DNA from: Streptomyces populi
Lineage (GTDB): Bacteria; Actinomycetota; Actinomycetes; Streptomycetales; Streptomycetaceae
NCBI RefSeq assembly: GCF_002911015.1
Contig: NZ_KZ626870.1
Span: forward strand, 26,004 to 90,003
DNA length: 64,000 bases
Direction: 5' to 3'
The notes under the pieces were generated by a model that did no database searches, was not told the DNA's origin, and saw nothing but the letters and a program-made list of their open reading frames with translations. The position numbers and the translations under genes were made by a program. Shown here in pieces: positions 1 to 7,967 of the stretch (position 1 is the first letter of the stretch; the number at the start of each line of letters is the position of its first letter).

Positions 1-30
1 TCGGGCTCCGGCGCAGGGAACGGTCACGTC

Positions 31-237
31 ATGAGCGACACGACCAGAGCACTGCTCGAAGGCGGACCGGAAGACCTGCCCGAACGGATCGTCCCCGCCC
101 CGGACCCCGGATCGGACGTGAAGATCGAGTTCCGCGGTGGATACGAACACTTCAGGCCGACCTCGCGTCACGCGGACTCGTCGGAGGGCACGCTGCCCGT
201 GTACGAGTGGTGGGAGCGGACGGAGCTCCCCGGATAG
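31..237 (+). CDS. DUF5988 family small protein
   Basis: A 68-residue hydrophilic protein with no signal peptide or membrane segment. It carries the segment ALLEGGPEDLPERIV followed by a K-I-E-F-R-G-G-YEHF stretch, which I recognise as the short DUF5988 proteins common in Streptomyces. No function is established for the family. The ATG is preceded by a weak AGGGA about 12 nt upstream. The gene converges on pruA, and a strong hairpin sits between them. Family call moderately sure; function unknown. Confidence 0.6.
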   Translation: MSDTTRALLEGGPEDLPERIVPAPDPGSDVKIEFRGGYEHFRPTSRHADSSEGTLPVYEWWERTELPG

Positions 238-327
238 CGCCGCGCCCGTCCGTGCGGGCCGGGAACGTGGAACCGCCCCCGCTCCACGGCCGGGGGAGAC
301 CGTGGGGCGGGGGCGGAGCGGGTGACG

Positions 328-353
328 GGCCGCCGGTGCGGGGACCGGCGGCC
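328..353. terminator. Hairpin between DUF5988 gene and pruA
   Basis: Perfect 10-bp arms (GGCCGCCGGT / ACCGGCGGCC) around a 6-nt loop, in the gap between two convergent genes. No strong U-tract, which is usual for Streptomyces terminators. Probably works in both directions. Confidence 0.6.
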
Positions 354-364
354 TCGTTCGGCTG

Positions 365-1996
365 TCAGCCCATGTGCGGGTAGCCGTAGTCGGTCGGCGG
401 GACCAGCGTCTCCTTGATGGCGCGGGTCAGCGTCCAGCGCATCAGGTTCTGCGGGGCGCCGGCCTTGTCGTTGGTGCCGGAGGCGCGGCCGCCGCCGAAG
501 GGCTGCTGGCCGACGACGGCGCCGGTCGACTTGTCGTTGATGTAGAAGTTGCCCGCCGCGTAGCGGAGCTTCTCCATCGTGTACGCGGCCGCCGCGCGGT
601 CACCGGAGATGACCGAGCCGGTGAGCGCGTAGTCGGACGCCGACTCCATCTGGGTCAGCATCTCGTCGTACTTGTCGTCCTCGTAGACGTACACGGCGAG
701 GAACGGGCCGAAGTACTCGGTCGTGAAGACCTCGTTCTCCGGGTCCGTGCACTCGACGACGGTCGGGCGCACGAAGTAGCCGACGGAGTCGTCGTACGAG
801 CCGCCCGCGACGATCGTGCAGGTCGGATCGGCCTTCGCGCGGTCGATGGCCGCCTTGTTCTTGGCGAACGAGCGCTCGTCGATGACCGCGCCGATGAAGT
901 TCGACAGGTCGGTGACGTCACCCATGGTCAGGTAGTCGACCTCGGCCGCGAACTCCTCCTTGAAACCGGAGTTCCAGATGGAGGCCGGGACGTAGGCGCG
1001 GGAGCTCGCCGAGCACTTCTGGCCCTGGTACTCGAAGGAACCGCGGGTCAGGGCGGTCTTGAGGACCGCGCGGTCCGCCGACGGGTGGGCGACGACGAAG
1101 TCCTTGCCGCCGGTCTCGCCGACCAGGCGCGGGTAGGAGCGGTACTTCTCGATGTTGTTGCCGACCGTCTTCCACAGGTACTGGAAGGTCTTGGTCGAGC
1201 CGGTGAAGTGGATGCCGGCCAGGTCGCGGTGGACCAGCGCCACCTTGGAGACCTCGATGCCGTCACCGGTGACGAGGTTGATGACGCCCTTGGGCAGGCC
1301 CGCCTCCTCCAGGAGCTGCATCAGCAGCACGGCGGCGTGGGTCTGCGTCGGGGACGGCTTCCACACGACGACGTTGCCCATGAGCGCCGGGGCGGTGGGC
1401 AGGTTGCCCGCGATCGCCGTGAAGTTGAACGGCGTGATCGCGTAGACGAAGCCCTCCAGCGGGCGGTGGTCCATGCGGTTCCACACGCCCGGGGAGTTCG
1501 CCGGGGGCTGCTCGGCGAGGATCTGGCGGGCGTAGTGGACGTTGAAGCGCCAGAAGTCGACGAGCTCGCAGGGGGTGTCGATCTCGGCCTGCTGGGCGGT
1601 CTTCGACTGGCCGAGCATGGTGGAGGCGGCCAGCGTCTCGCGCCAGGGGCCGGCCAGCAGCTCGGCGGCGCGCAGGATGATCGCCGCGCGGTCGTCGAAG
1701 GACATCGCGCGCCAGGCGGGGGCGGCGGCGAGGGCCGCGTCGACGGCGTCCTGGGCGTCCTGCTGGGTGGCGTTGGCGTAGGTGCCGATGCGCGCCTTGT
1801 GGTTGTGCGGCTGCACGACGTCGAAACGCTCGCCGCCGCCCATGCGCTTCTCGCCGCCGATGGTCATCGGCAGGTCGATCGGGTTCTCGGCCAGCTCCTT
1901 GAGCTTGACCTCCAGGCGGGCACGCTCGGGCGAACCGGGGGCGTAGCCGTGCACCGGCTCGTTGACGGGGGTGGGGACCTGGGTCACAGCGTCCAT
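365..1996 (-). CDS. pruA: L-glutamate gamma-semialdehyde (1-pyrroline-5-carboxylate) dehydrogenase
   Basis: Oxidises glutamate-5-semialdehyde (in equilibrium with pyrroline-5-carboxylate) to glutamate with NAD, the second step of proline catabolism, in the cytosol. The 543-residue length is normal for the stand-alone enzyme. Aldehyde dehydrogenase marks are clear: the general-base Glu294 in LVGETGGKDF, the nucleophile Cys328 in EYQGQKCSASS, and the nucleotide-site stretch FTGSTKT near residue 265. ATG start with AAGGAG about 10 nt upstream. It lies 39 bp downstream of the proline dehydrogenase gene on the same strand, so the two form the usual putA-pruA pair, with the PucR-type regulator divergent at the head. 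Confidence 0.96.
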   Translation of the reverse strand: MDAVTQVPTPVNEPVHGYAPGSPERARLEVKLKELAENPIDLPMTIGGEKRMGGGERFDVVQPHNHKARIGTYANATQQDAQDAVDAALAAAPAWRAMSFDDRAAIILRAAELLAGPWRETLAASTMLGQSKTAQQAEIDTPCELVDFWRFNVHYARQILAEQPPANSPGVWNRMDHRPLEGFVYAITPFNFTAIAGNLPTAPALMGNVVVWKPSPTQTHAAVLLMQLLEEAGLPKGVINLVTGDGIEVSKVALVHRDLAGIHFTGSTKTFQYLWKTVGNNIEKYRSYPRLVGETGGKDFVVAHPSADRAVLKTALTRGSFEYQGQKCSASSRAYVPASIWNSGFKEEFAAEVDYLTMGDVTDLSNFIGAVIDERSFAKNKAAIDRAKADPTCTIVAGGSYDDSVGYFVRPTVVECTDPENEVFTTEYFGPFLAVYVYEDDKYDEMLTQMESASDYALTGSVISGDRAAAAYTMEKLRYAAGNFYINDKSTGAVVGQQPFGGGRASGTNDKAGAPQNLMRWTLTRAIKETLVPPTDYGYPHMG

Positions 1997-2035
1997 GGTT
2001 TCCGTAACTCCTTGAGTCGAGCGGGTGGTTCGGTC

Positions 2036-2962
2036 TCAGCCCTTGGTGAGGATCGAGCGCGCGAAGAAGAGCAGGTTGGCCGGCTTCTCCGCCAGGCGGC
2101 GCATGAAGTAGCCGTACCAGTCGGTGCCGTACGCGGTGTAGACGCGCATGCGGTGGCCCTCGGCGGCGAGCCGCACGTGCTCGTCGCTGCGGATGCCGTA
2201 CAGCATCTGGAACTCGTACTCGTCCAGCTTGCGCCCGGCCTTGCGCGCCAGCTCCTGCGCGATGGAGATGAGGCGCGGGTCGTGGGACCCGATCATCGGG
2301 TAGCCCTCGCCCTCCATCAGGATCTTCAGGATGCGGACGTACGCCTTGTCGGTCTCGGACTTCTGCTGGTACGCGACCTCGGCGGGCTCCTTGTAGGCGC
2401 CCTTCACCAGACGGACGCGGCTGCCGCTCTCGGCGAGGCGGCGGGCGTCGGCCTCGGTGCGGAACAGGTACGCCTGGATCACACAGCCGGTCCCCGGGAA
2501 GTCCTTCCGCAGCTCCTCGTGGATGGCGAACATCGAGTCGAGGGTGGTGTGGTCCTCGGCGTCCAGCGTGACGGTGGTGCCGATGGCGGCGGCGGCCTCG
2601 ACGACCGGACGGACGTTGGCCAGGGCGAGCTCGTGGCCGCCCTCCAGGGCCTGGCCGAACATCGACAGCTTGACCGACATCTCGGCCTTCGTGCCGAGGC
2701 CGAGCTCCTTCAGGCGGCCGATCAGCTCCAGGTAGGCGTCACGGGCGGCGTAGGACTGCTCGGGGGTCGTGATGTCCTCGCCGACGACGTCCATCGTGAC
2801 CTCGAGGCCCTTGCCCGTGAGGTCCTCGATGATCGGGACGACCTGGTCGACGGTCTCACCGGGGATGAAGCGGTCGACGACCGGCTTGGTCACCGGGGCG
2901 GCCGAGATCAGACGGCGCATCTTGTCGCTGCGCGAGGCGGCGAGAATCACGGGACCCAGCAC
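2036..2962 (-). CDS. putA: Proline dehydrogenase (stand-alone)
   Basis: FAD-dependent oxidation of L-proline to pyrroline-5-carboxylate, passing electrons to the respiratory chain. It has the length of the monofunctional actinobacterial enzyme (308 residues), not the large bifunctional PutA. The beta-alpha barrel shows the expected segments VTLDAEDHTT, FPGTGCVIQAYLFRTEADARR (split across two strands) and RLVKGAYKEP, and the C-terminal substrate/FAD motif YGIRSDEHVRLAAEGHRMRVY. I chose the GTG at 2962 because GGAGG lies 6 nt upstream; the open frame extends further but without a ribosome site. First gene of the putA-pruA operon, divergent from a PucR-type activator. Also called pruB in some annotations. 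Confidence 0.93.
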   Translation of the reverse strand: MLGPVILAASRSDKMRRLISAAPVTKPVVDRFIPGETVDQVVPIIEDLTGKGLEVTMDVVGEDITTPEQSYAARDAYLELIGRLKELGLGTKAEMSVKLSMFGQALEGGHELALANVRPVVEAAAAIGTTVTLDAEDHTTLDSMFAIHEELRKDFPGTGCVIQAYLFRTEADARRLAESGSRVRLVKGAYKEPAEVAYQQKSETDKAYVRILKILMEGEGYPMIGSHDPRLISIAQELARKAGRKLDEYEFQMLYGIRSDEHVRLAAEGHRMRVYTAYGTDWYGYFMRRLAEKPANLLFFARSILTKG

Positions 2963-3105
2963 GGGGCACCTCCACAACGAGATCAGCAGGAGGCCGAATC
3001 CCGACGTTTCGGGTACGGCACGGAGAACCACCGTGAAACCTAGGGATATCTCCGATCGTGGGCCATCGACAGCTGTCACGCATCCCTGCCCCAGATCTCA
3101 GACAT

Positions 3106-4368
3106 ATGTATGAAGGCCTCGCGGAAATGCGCGAGAATACGGGCGTGAGCGGTGAACACAGAGGCGACTATCAGGAGCTGGTCGACGAGATCTCGGCGCT
3201 CCTCGGCGTCCCCGCGACGCTGGAGAACCGCGATTTCGAGCTGATCGCCTTCGGCGCGTACGACAGCGAGGGCGACCTCGACCCGTCCGCCCTGGACCCC
3301 GTGCGCACCCGCTCGATCCTCACCCGGCGGTCCACCACCGCGGTCCGCACCTGGTTCGAGGGCTTCGGCATCACCCGCGCGACCGGGCCCGTGCGCATCC
3401 CGCCGACCCCCGAGGCCGGGGTCTACCGGGGACGGATCTGTCTGCCGGTACGCCATCGGGGCGTCGTCCTCGGTTACGTCTGGCTGCTCGAGGACGACCC
3501 GGGCCCCACCGACGCCCAGCTCGCCGGGGCCATGCAGGTGGCCTCCCGCATCGGCGCGCTGCTCGCGGACGAGGCCCAGGCCGGCGCCGACCTCACCCGC
3601 GAGCTGCGGGCCGTCCTGACCGCCGAGCGGGGCTGGCAGCGGGACATGGCGGTGGCCGAGCTGCGTACGGCGCTCGGCCCGCGCGGCGAGGGACCGCACA
3701 CGGTGGTGTGCGTGGCGCCCTGGCCCTCGGCCGACCCGGACGACGCGCCGTCCGCCCGCACGGTGCCGGGGGCGACCGCGCTGTGCACCATCCCGTGGGG
3801 CACCACCGCCCAGAGCCTGGCCCTGCTGGTCCGGCTGCGTTCGCCGGACGTCCTGACCCCGGCCCTGACGGCGGCCGGCCGGTTCGTGCGGGAGGCTGCG
3901 GGCGTCCGTGGCGGGGGGACCGCCCCCGGCGGCGGTCCGGGAACCGCCTCCCCGGCCGGAGCGGCGGCCGGGGTCGCCGCGGCCCGGGAAGGACTCGGGG
4001 AGCTGGGGGCCGCCTGGCGCGAGGCCGCCGCGGCCGCGCGTGCGGTGCTGGCCGAGCCCCGGCTCGGTCCGGTCGCCGAGTGGGACGCGATCGGCCCCTT
4101 CCGGCTCCTCACCGCCCTGCCGCCGGACGTGGCCCACGACCCGGCCGTGAAGGCCCTGTTGGGCACCGCCCACCGCGAACTCGCGCGCACGGCCGAGGTG
4201 TTCCTCGACCGGGCGGGCCAGGCCGGGCGCACGGCGGCCGAGTTGGGCATCCACCGCCAGACGCTCTACTACCGCCTGTCCCGCGTGGAGCAGCTCACCG
4301 GCCTCGACCTGGACGACGGCGAGGACCGGCTGCTGCTGCACATGGCGCTGAAGGGCGCGCGGCTCTAG
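3106..4368 (+). CDS. PucR/CdaR-type helix-turn-helix regulator, likely proline-responsive
   Basis: About 420 residues. The N-terminal two thirds contains a GAF-like sensory region (VPATLENRDFELIAFGAYD), then a linker rich in Gly/Ala/Pro, then a PucR C-terminal helix-turn-helix (AAELGIHRQTLYYRLSRVE). That architecture is typical of regulators divergent to proline catabolism genes in actinobacteria, which sense proline and activate putA-pruA. Position supports this: it is divergent from putA with an intergenic region of about 140 bp. The start is uncertain. ATG at 3106, ATG at 3127 and GTG at 3145 are all in frame and none has a good ribosome site; the frame also opens at 3058. The regulatory role is inferred from context. 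Confidence 0.8.
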   Translation: MYEGLAEMRENTGVSGEHRGDYQELVDEISALLGVPATLENRDFELIAFGAYDSEGDLDPSALDPVRTRSILTRRSTTAVRTWFEGFGITRATGPVRIPPTPEAGVYRGRICLPVRHRGVVLGYVWLLEDDPGPTDAQLAGAMQVASRIGALLADEAQAGADLTRELRAVLTAERGWQRDMAVAELRTALGPRGEGPHTVVCVAPWPSADPDDAPSARTVPGATALCTIPWGTTAQSLALLVRLRSPDVLTPALTAAGRFVREAAGVRGGGTAPGGGPGTASPAGAAAGVAAAREGLGELGAAWREAAAAARAVLAEPRLGPVAEWDAIGPFRLLTALPPDVAHDPAVKALLGTAHRELARTAEVFLDRAGQAGRTAAELGIHRQTLYYRLSRVEQLTGLDLDDGEDRLLLHMALKGARL

Positions 4369-4479
4369 CGGGCCCCTGCGCGGGGAGCCTGTGGGGTGCG
4401 ATCCGGCGGCCGGGGCCTGCCCGGCAGACCCGGGAGGGGCTGATCCGGCTCAACCGCGGCCGGGCGGGACGGGTCCGAG

Positions 4480-4495
4480 GGGGCGGGTCCGCCCC
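4480..4495. terminator. Short GC hairpin between convergent genes
   Basis: GGGGCGG-GT-CCGCCCC, 7-bp perfect arms, between the PucR gene (plus) and the MocR gene (minus). GC-rich DNA throws up such hairpins by chance, so confidence is low. Confidence 0.3.
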
Positions 4496-4512
4496 GGAGG
4501 GGTGGGGCCGGC

Positions 4513-5940
4513 TCAGCCGGGGTGCGGTGGGCGGGGCGCGTCGGTCAGCAGGCCGGCGACCGCCGCCACGCCCTCGGTGATCGCCCGCTCCCCCACGGCG
4601 CCGAAGCCGAGCACCAGACGGGGCGGCGTCGCCGCCCCGTCCGAGCGGCACGCGCTCATGCCGTACAGGCCGACGAGACGCTCCCGGGCCGCGGCGATCA
4701 CGGACCGTTCGTCGGCGGCCGGCTCCAGGTGCAGGACCGCGTGGAACCCCGCGGCCAGCCCGGTGAGCCGGACCCCGGGAGCGTGCGCGGCCAGCGCGGC
4801 GACCAGGGCCGCGCGCCGGGCCGCGTAGACCGTGCGCATCCGGCGCAGATGGCGGTCGTGGCGCCCGGACTCGATCAGCCGGGCGAGGGCGAGCTGGTCG
4901 AGGGCCGGGGAGCCGCGGTCGGCGAGGCGCTTGGCCTCCGTCAGCGGGGCGGCGAGGGCGGGCGGACACAGGATCCAGCCGATGCGCAGGGCCGGGGCGA
5001 GCGACTTGCTGACGGTGCCGATCGAGACGACCCGGTCGGCGGCCAGCCCCTGGAGGGCACCCACCGGCTCCCGGTCGTAGCGGAACTCGGCGTCGTAGTC
5101 GTCCTCGATGACGTACGCGTCCCGCCGCATGGCCCACCGGATCAGGGCGGTCCGGCGTTCGGGGGCCAGGACGACGCCGGTGGGCCACTGGTGGGCCGGG
5201 GTGACGATGACCGCGCGGGCCCCGGTCGCGTCGAGCGCCCGTACGTCGACGCCGCCCTCGTCGACCGGGACGGGCACGGCCCGCAGGCCCGCGACGCCTA
5301 CGGCGGCCGACGCGGTGGCGGGTCCGCCCGGGTCCTCGTAGGCCACCGCGCGCACACCGGCGAGCGCCAGGGCGCGCAGCGTCAGTCCGAGCCCCTGGGC
5401 GTAGCCGGAGCAGACGACGATCCGCTCGGGGTCGGCGGCGGCCGCGCGCACCCGGCGCAGATAGCCGGCCAGTACCTCGCGCAGCACCGAGCTCCCGCGC
5501 GGATCGCCGTAGTCGAGGTCCGCCGTCGGCATCGCGCGGGCCGCCTCACGGGTCGCCCAGAGCCAGTCGGCGAGCGGGAAGCTCCCCAAGTCCGGTACTC
5601 CGTGCCGGAAGTCGGCGATCAGGCGCGGGGCGGGCCGTTCCCGGGACGCGGGCGCGGGCGGCACGTGCGCCCCCTCCGCGACCCGGGTGGCGGAGCCGGT
5701 CCGGGTCACCAGGTAGCCCTCTGCCTGGAGTTGGGCGTAGCAGTCCTGGACGAGGCCACGCGACAGGCCGAGTTCGCGGGCGAGTCCGCGGGAGGAGGGC
5801 AGGCGCTCCCCGGCGCCGAGCCGGCCCGTGCGGATCGCCTCGCGCAGCTGCCGCTCCAGCTGGGCGCGCAGCTGCTCACCGCTGTCCCAGTCGACGGACA
5901 GCAACAGCTCGGGCGACAGACCGGCCCACTCGGGAGGCAT
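4513..5940 (-). CDS. MocR-type regulator (GntR HTH fused to aminotransferase-like domain)
   Basis: 475 residues. Residues about 15-85 form a GntR winged helix (LPSSRGLARELGLSRGLVQ). From about residue 110 on there is a class I aminotransferase fold with the PLP lysine Lys312 in GTVSKSLAPALRIGW and the cofactor-anchoring EDDYDAEFRY near residue 280. MocR proteins use PLP as an effector to control vitamin B6, GABA or other amine metabolism. The divergent neighbour is an MFS transporter starting 47 bp away, so the simplest inference is that this protein controls that transporter. It is not obviously PdxR, because no pdxST lies nearby. Confidence 0.88.
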   Translation of the reverse strand: MPPEWAGLSPELLLSVDWDSGEQLRAQLERQLREAIRTGRLGAGERLPSSRGLARELGLSRGLVQDCYAQLQAEGYLVTRTGSATRVAEGAHVPPAPASRERPAPRLIADFRHGVPDLGSFPLADWLWATREAARAMPTADLDYGDPRGSSVLREVLAGYLRRVRAAAADPERIVVCSGYAQGLGLTLRALALAGVRAVAYEDPGGPATASAAVGVAGLRAVPVPVDEGGVDVRALDATGARAVIVTPAHQWPTGVVLAPERRTALIRWAMRRDAYVIEDDYDAEFRYDREPVGALQGLAADRVVSIGTVSKSLAPALRIGWILCPPALAAPLTEAKRLADRGSPALDQLALARLIESGRHDRHLRRMRTVYAARRAALVAALAAHAPGVRLTGLAAGFHAVLHLEPAADERSVIAAARERLVGLYGMSACRSDGAATPPRLVLGFGAVGERAITEGVAAVAGLLTDAPRPPHPG

Positions 5941-5951
5941 GGAATTGGAGC

Positions 5952-5987
5952 TTACCGGGGGTCCGCCGGGAACCTAGCGTCGTTCCC
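5952..5987 (+). promoter_or_regulatory. Promoter and dyad for the MFS gene, leaderless architecture
   Basis: TTACCG (5952-5957), 17-bp spacer, TAGCGT (5975-5980), then exactly 7 nt to the ATG at 5988. No ribosome site exists, so the transcript probably begins at the start codon. A perfect dyad GGGAAC-N8-GTTCCC (5968-5987) covers the -10 box and is a candidate operator for the divergent MocR regulator. Promoter call from sequence; operator role inferred. Confidence 0.5.
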
Positions 5988-7220
5988 ATGACGCCTTCCT
6001 CGACGCCCCGGACCTCCCGGACGCCTCCGCGGCGGTCCGTCGGCCGACCGCCGCTGCTGACCCGGCCCCTGATGCTCCGCTTCGTGAGCATGATCGGAGC
6101 CTCGGTGAGCTTCTTCCTGCTGTTGTCGGTCGTCCCCGCGTACGCGACGGCGTCGGGAGCCGGCTTCGCCACGGGTGCCCTGATGCTGTCCACCGTGCTC
6201 GGTGAACTGGCCGGTCCCCGTCTGGTCGGACGCTACGGCCACCGGGCGGCGCTGACCGCCGGTCTCGTGCTCCTCGGAGCGCCCGCGCTCGTCCTGACCC
6301 TGTCGCACTCCCTGGCCTGGATCGTGCTGGTCTGCCTGGTCCGCGGTCTCGGCTTCGCCCTCACGCTGGTGGCCGGAGGGGCGCTGACCGCCTCGCTGAT
6401 CCCGGCCGGGCGGAGGGGCGAGGGGCTGGCCCTGGTGGGCGTGGTCTCCGGTGTGCCGTCGCTGATCGCGCTGCCGCTGGGCGTGTGGCTGGCCGGGCGC
6501 GTGGGCTTCACCCCGGTCGCCCTCGCCGCGGGCGTGGCCGCGCTCGCCGCCGTGGCGTCGGTGGCGGGCCTGCCCGGCCGGGAGCGGGCGCCGGGGGAAC
6601 CCGTCGGAATGGTGGCCGCGCTGCGCACCGGTGCCCTGGTCCGACCCGCCGTCGTCTTCGCGACCACGGCCCTGGCGACCGGCATCATCGTCACGTTCCT
6701 GCCCCTGGCGGTCCCGGCCGGCTCGTCCGGGGTCGTCGCGGTGGCCCTCTTCGTCCAGCCCGCCGCGTCGACCGCGGCCCGGTGGGCGGCGGGCCGGTAC
6801 GGCGACCGGCGCGGGCCCGCGGGGCTCGTGCTGCCGGGTCTGCTGCTCTCGGCCGCCGGCATGCTGATCACCGCGTTCACGGGGAGCGCCGCCGCCGTCC
6901 TGACCGGAGTGGCCGTCCTCGGAACCGGCTTCGGCATCGCCCAGAACGCCACGCTCAGCCTGATGTACGCACGGGTCCCCGCCTCCGGCTACGGCACGGT
7001 GAGCGCGCTGTGGAACCTCGCCTACGACGGCGGCATGGGTGTCGGCGCCCTCGGCTTCGGCCTCCTGGCGGCGCCAGCGGGCCCCGCGGCGGCCTTCGCC
7101 GCCACGGGCGTCCTGATGCCGGCGGCGCTCGTCCCGGCCCTGCGGGACCGCGCGGCGGCGGCCACTCCCCCGGTCCCGGCCGGATGCCCGGCGAAGCGGC
7201 CGGCGCCGACGGCGGACTGA
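5988..7220 (+). CDS. MFS transporter (12-TM type)
   Basis: 410 residues with about 12 hydrophobic segments and the major-facilitator layout, including the loop 2-3 region RYGHRAALTAG and a repeated GRYGDRRGPAG at the start of the second half. It ends with a Pro/Ala-rich tail. Likely a drug, sugar or amino-acid-derivative exporter; the substrate cannot be read from the sequence. It shares a 47-bp divergent promoter region with the MocR regulator, which suggests its substrate or a related metabolite is amine- or PLP-linked. Downstream, the TetR gene converges on it with a 31-bp gap. Confidence 0.88.
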   Translation: MTPSSTPRTSRTPPRRSVGRPPLLTRPLMLRFVSMIGASVSFFLLLSVVPAYATASGAGFATGALMLSTVLGELAGPRLVGRYGHRAALTAGLVLLGAPALVLTLSHSLAWIVLVCLVRGLGFALTLVAGGALTASLIPAGRRGEGLALVGVVSGVPSLIALPLGVWLAGRVGFTPVALAAGVAALAAVASVAGLPGRERAPGEPVGMVAALRTGALVRPAVVFATTALATGIIVTFLPLAVPAGSSGVVAVALFVQPAASTAARWAAGRYGDRRGPAGLVLPGLLLSAAGMLITAFTGSAAAVLTGVAVLGTGFGIAQNATLSLMYARVPASGYGTVSALWNLAYDGGMGVGALGFGLLAAPAGPAAAFAATGVLMPAALVPALRDRAAAATPPVPAGCPAKRPAPTAD

Positions 7221-7251
7221 CGCCCCGGTTGCTCTGGCTGCTCCAACTGCT

Positions 7252-7845
7252 CTAGCTGCCCTGCGCCTTCGCGGCTCCGGAGATCACCCGGCGCAGCCCC
7301 TCGGTGAGTTCGGCGGCGTCGGTCGCCGAGTCCGGGTCGAAGAGCCACTGCACGCTGAGGCCGTTGAGCAGGACCTGGTAGAAGCCGCCGAGCGAGCGCA
7401 TCGTGGCGTCGTCCACGTCGGCCTCCGATCCGCCGGCCAGCATGGGGACGAGCCCGCGCCGCCCCTCGTCCGAGGCCTTCGCCAGATGGTCGCGGACCGT
7501 GGGCAGCCGGTCCGTGTTGGTGATCACCTCGAAGGTGAGCATCCAGATGGCCCGGTCCTCGACGAAGGAGCGGGTGATGCTCTCCCACGCCTCCTGGAAG
7601 CGTTCCAGGGAGCCGGGCGCGCTCGCGCTGTCCGTGGTCGCGAACGCGCCGAACGTCTCACCGATGTCGGAGATCAGCTCCACGTAGGCCTGCGCGAGCA
7701 GCGCGTCCTTCGAGCCGTAGTGGTAGCCGATGGACGCCAGGTTCGTCCCCGACTCCTTGACGATGTCGCGCGCCGTGGTGCGCGCGAAGCCCTTCTCCAG
7801 CAGGCAGCGCTTGGCGCCTTCGAGCAGATCCTCACGGTGTCCCAT
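7252..7845 (-). CDS. TetR-family repressor of the divergent MFS exporter
   Basis: 197 residues. The N-terminal TetR helix-turn-helix is typical (ARTTARDIVKESGTNLASIG followed by YHYGSKDALL). The C-terminal ligand domain resembles regulators of multidrug exporters. I start at the ATG at 7845: a TAGGGT -10 box lies exactly 7 nt upstream and there is no ribosome site, so it is probably leaderless. The frame could open at 7893, but that would run through the repeat array. It is divergent from a 14-TM MFS exporter, and the 13-bp repeat array between them is the likely operator. Expected to autorepress and to repress the exporter until ligand binds. Confidence 0.88.
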   Translation of the reverse strand: MGHREDLLEGAKRCLLEKGFARTTARDIVKESGTNLASIGYHYGSKDALLAQAYVELISDIGETFGAFATTDSASAPGSLERFQEAWESITRSFVEDRAIWMLTFEVITNTDRLPTVRDHLAKASDEGRRGLVPMLAGGSEADVDDATMRSLGGFYQVLLNGLSVQWLFDPDSATDAAELTEGLRRVISGAAKAQGS

Positions 7846-7864
7846 GCCGGCCACCCTACCTCGA

Positions 7865-7955
7865 TTCAGACAAGCGTCCCATACAACCGTCAAGGACGGG
7901 CGTGTGAAACGAACGTCTTATACGAGCGTACTAGACAAGCGTTTAAGACGTGCGT
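7865..7955. repeat. Seven tandem 13-bp repeats in the TetR/MFS divergent promoter
   Basis: Seven consecutive 13-bp units fill exactly 91 bp: 7865-7877, 7878-7890, 7891-7903, 7904-7916, 7917-7929, 7930-7942, 7943-7955. Columns 6-7 (AC) and 11-13 (CGT) are invariant in all seven; column 4 is A in six; columns 9 and 10 are A and G in five. Consensus is NNNAKACRAGCGT, where the core ACGNNCGT is a near-palindrome. Adjacent units also form CGTNTNANACG dyads. The array covers the exporter promoter and abuts the tetR -10. It is most simply a multi-site operator for the adjacent TetR protein. Confidence 0.8.
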
Positions 7956-7960
7956 ACAGT
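7932..7960 (+). promoter_or_regulatory. Promoter of the 14-TM MFS gene
   Basis: TAGACA (7932-7937), 17-bp spacer, TACAGT (7955-7960), then 7 nt to the ATG at 7968. The -35 box is inside repeat 6 and the -10 starts at the last base of repeat 7, so a protein bound to the repeats would block polymerase. No ribosome site; likely leaderless. Confidence 0.65.
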
Positions 7961-7967
7961 CCCTGGC

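Noticed and set aside
374..3043. 889-residue open frame on the plus strand opposite pruA and putA
   Set aside because: It is an antisense shadow: composition is Arg/Gly/Asp/Val-rich without any domain, and the minus strand carries clear pruA and putA. The same applies to many very long frames opposite ligA, gatA, ilvB, oppF and others.
7865..7955. CRISPR-like reading of the 13-bp array
   Set aside because: Units are contiguous with no spacers and too short, and no cas genes are near. An operator array fits better.
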